From: an uncultured bacterium
GTDB taxonomy: Bacteria; Patescibacteriota; Microgenomatia; UBA1406; GWC2-37-13
Direction of reading: 5' to 3'
DNA length: 13,641 nt
NCBI GenBank assembly: GCA_937914905.1
Contig: CALESU010000212.1
Span: 1 to 13,641, forward strand
In this document: positions 13,530-13,641 of the stretch, in pieces
Layout: each line of letters opens with the position of its first letter
How positions within the stretch are numbered: the stretch's first letter is position 1
Notes under the pieces: generated by a model
Seen by the model: the letters and a program-made list of their open reading frames with translations, nothing else
Database searches by the model: none
What the model was told of the DNA's origin: nothing
Program-made: the position numbers and the translations under genes

Positions 13530-13641
13530 ATGATTGATTTGTCACTTTCAATTGCCGGAATCTCTCTACAGAATCCGACCGTTTTGGCTTCAGGAATCAT
13601 GGGCGTAAGCGTAGCTTCAATGCGGTATGTTCAAGAAAGTG
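13530..13641 (+). CDS. pyrD: Dihydroorotate dehydrogenase, N-terminus (cut by right edge)
   Basis: Only the first 37 codons are present. The run LSLSIAGISLQNPTVLASGIMG (within residues 4-25) is the characteristic N-terminal strand and FMN-phosphate-side segment of class 1 dihydroorotate dehydrogenases (compare the family pattern of a hydrophobic strand, then NPxxxASG). The enzyme oxidises dihydroorotate to orotate in pyrimidine synthesis. Subclass 1A or 1B cannot be assigned from this fragment, and a related dihydropyrimidine dehydrogenase subunit is a less likely alternative. It starts 15 bases after the restored metallophosphoesterase stop and has its own -10 box. Confidence 0.8.
   Translation, partial: MIDLSLSIAGISLQNPTVLASGIMGVSVASMRYVQES

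Noticed and set aside
1..13641. Recoded TGA (Gracilibacteria/Absconditabacteria code)
   Set aside because: TGA ends the GNAT, amidohydrolase and restored phosphoesterase frames at sensible places, and conserved Trp and Gly positions use ordinary codons.
1..13641. CRISPR array, tRNA, rRNA, insertion sequence or defence system
   Set aside because: No evenly spaced repeats, tRNA-like cloverleaf with a proper anticodon arm, transposase motif or known defence-protein motif was seen. The double hairpin at 6963-7024 lacks tRNA features.

Overview
The window is gene-dense, of moderate-to-low GC content, and has no intergenic gap over about 165 bases. It looks like chromosomal DNA of a small-genome bacterium, most likely a candidate-phyla-radiation (Patescibacteria) lineage. 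The reasons are several large orphan proteins, short gaps, palindromic repeats of the 'translated repeat' kind (one inside a reading frame), and -10 boxes placed almost directly against start codons. TGA ends several genes here, so the Gracilibacteria/SR1 code (TGA = Gly) does not apply. The lineage is an inference; no rRNA or ribosomal protein gene is present.

Layout. Bases 1-644 (minus) hold the start of a compact RtcB-like RNA ligase, cut by the left edge and transcribed away from a 695-residue orphan protein (792-2879, plus). Next come argG (2988-4607), which has a carbamoyl-phosphate-synthase-type MGS-like domain fused to its C-terminus, and a GNAT acetyltransferase 6 bases downstream. 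A convergent minus-strand operon follows: uridine kinase (7664-7047), a 112-base gap holding a 62-base double-hairpin repeat, a cytosine-deaminase-like amidohydrolase (6934-5945), and an EamA/DMT transporter joined to it by a 4-base GTGA overlap. A 549-residue protein with an HD-hydrolase-like histidine pattern (7827-9476, plus) converges on, and overlaps by 18 bases, an orphan 246-residue protein (10199-9459, minus). That orphan is divergent from cytidine deaminase (10267-10785, plus). Cytidine deaminase is followed by a PolX DNA polymerase carrying repeat-derived sequence in frame (10809-12719), a metallophosphoesterase whose C-terminus is frameshifted (12724-13455, original end near 13514), and the first 37 codons of dihydroorotate dehydrogenase at the right edge.

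How they fit together. Pyrimidine metabolism recurs: uridine kinase, cytidine deaminase, a CodA-type amidohydrolase and PyrD lie within 8 kb. ArgG carries a domain type that in CarB senses UMP and ornithine. RtcB-like ligase and PolX are RNA and DNA repair functions. Seven genes have a recognisable -10 hexamer 6 to 11 bases before the chosen ATG, so leaderless transcripts seem to be the local norm. The best candidates for something new are the ArgG-MGS fusion, the compact RtcB relative, the repeat insertion inside polX and the shared -35 region at 10232-10238.
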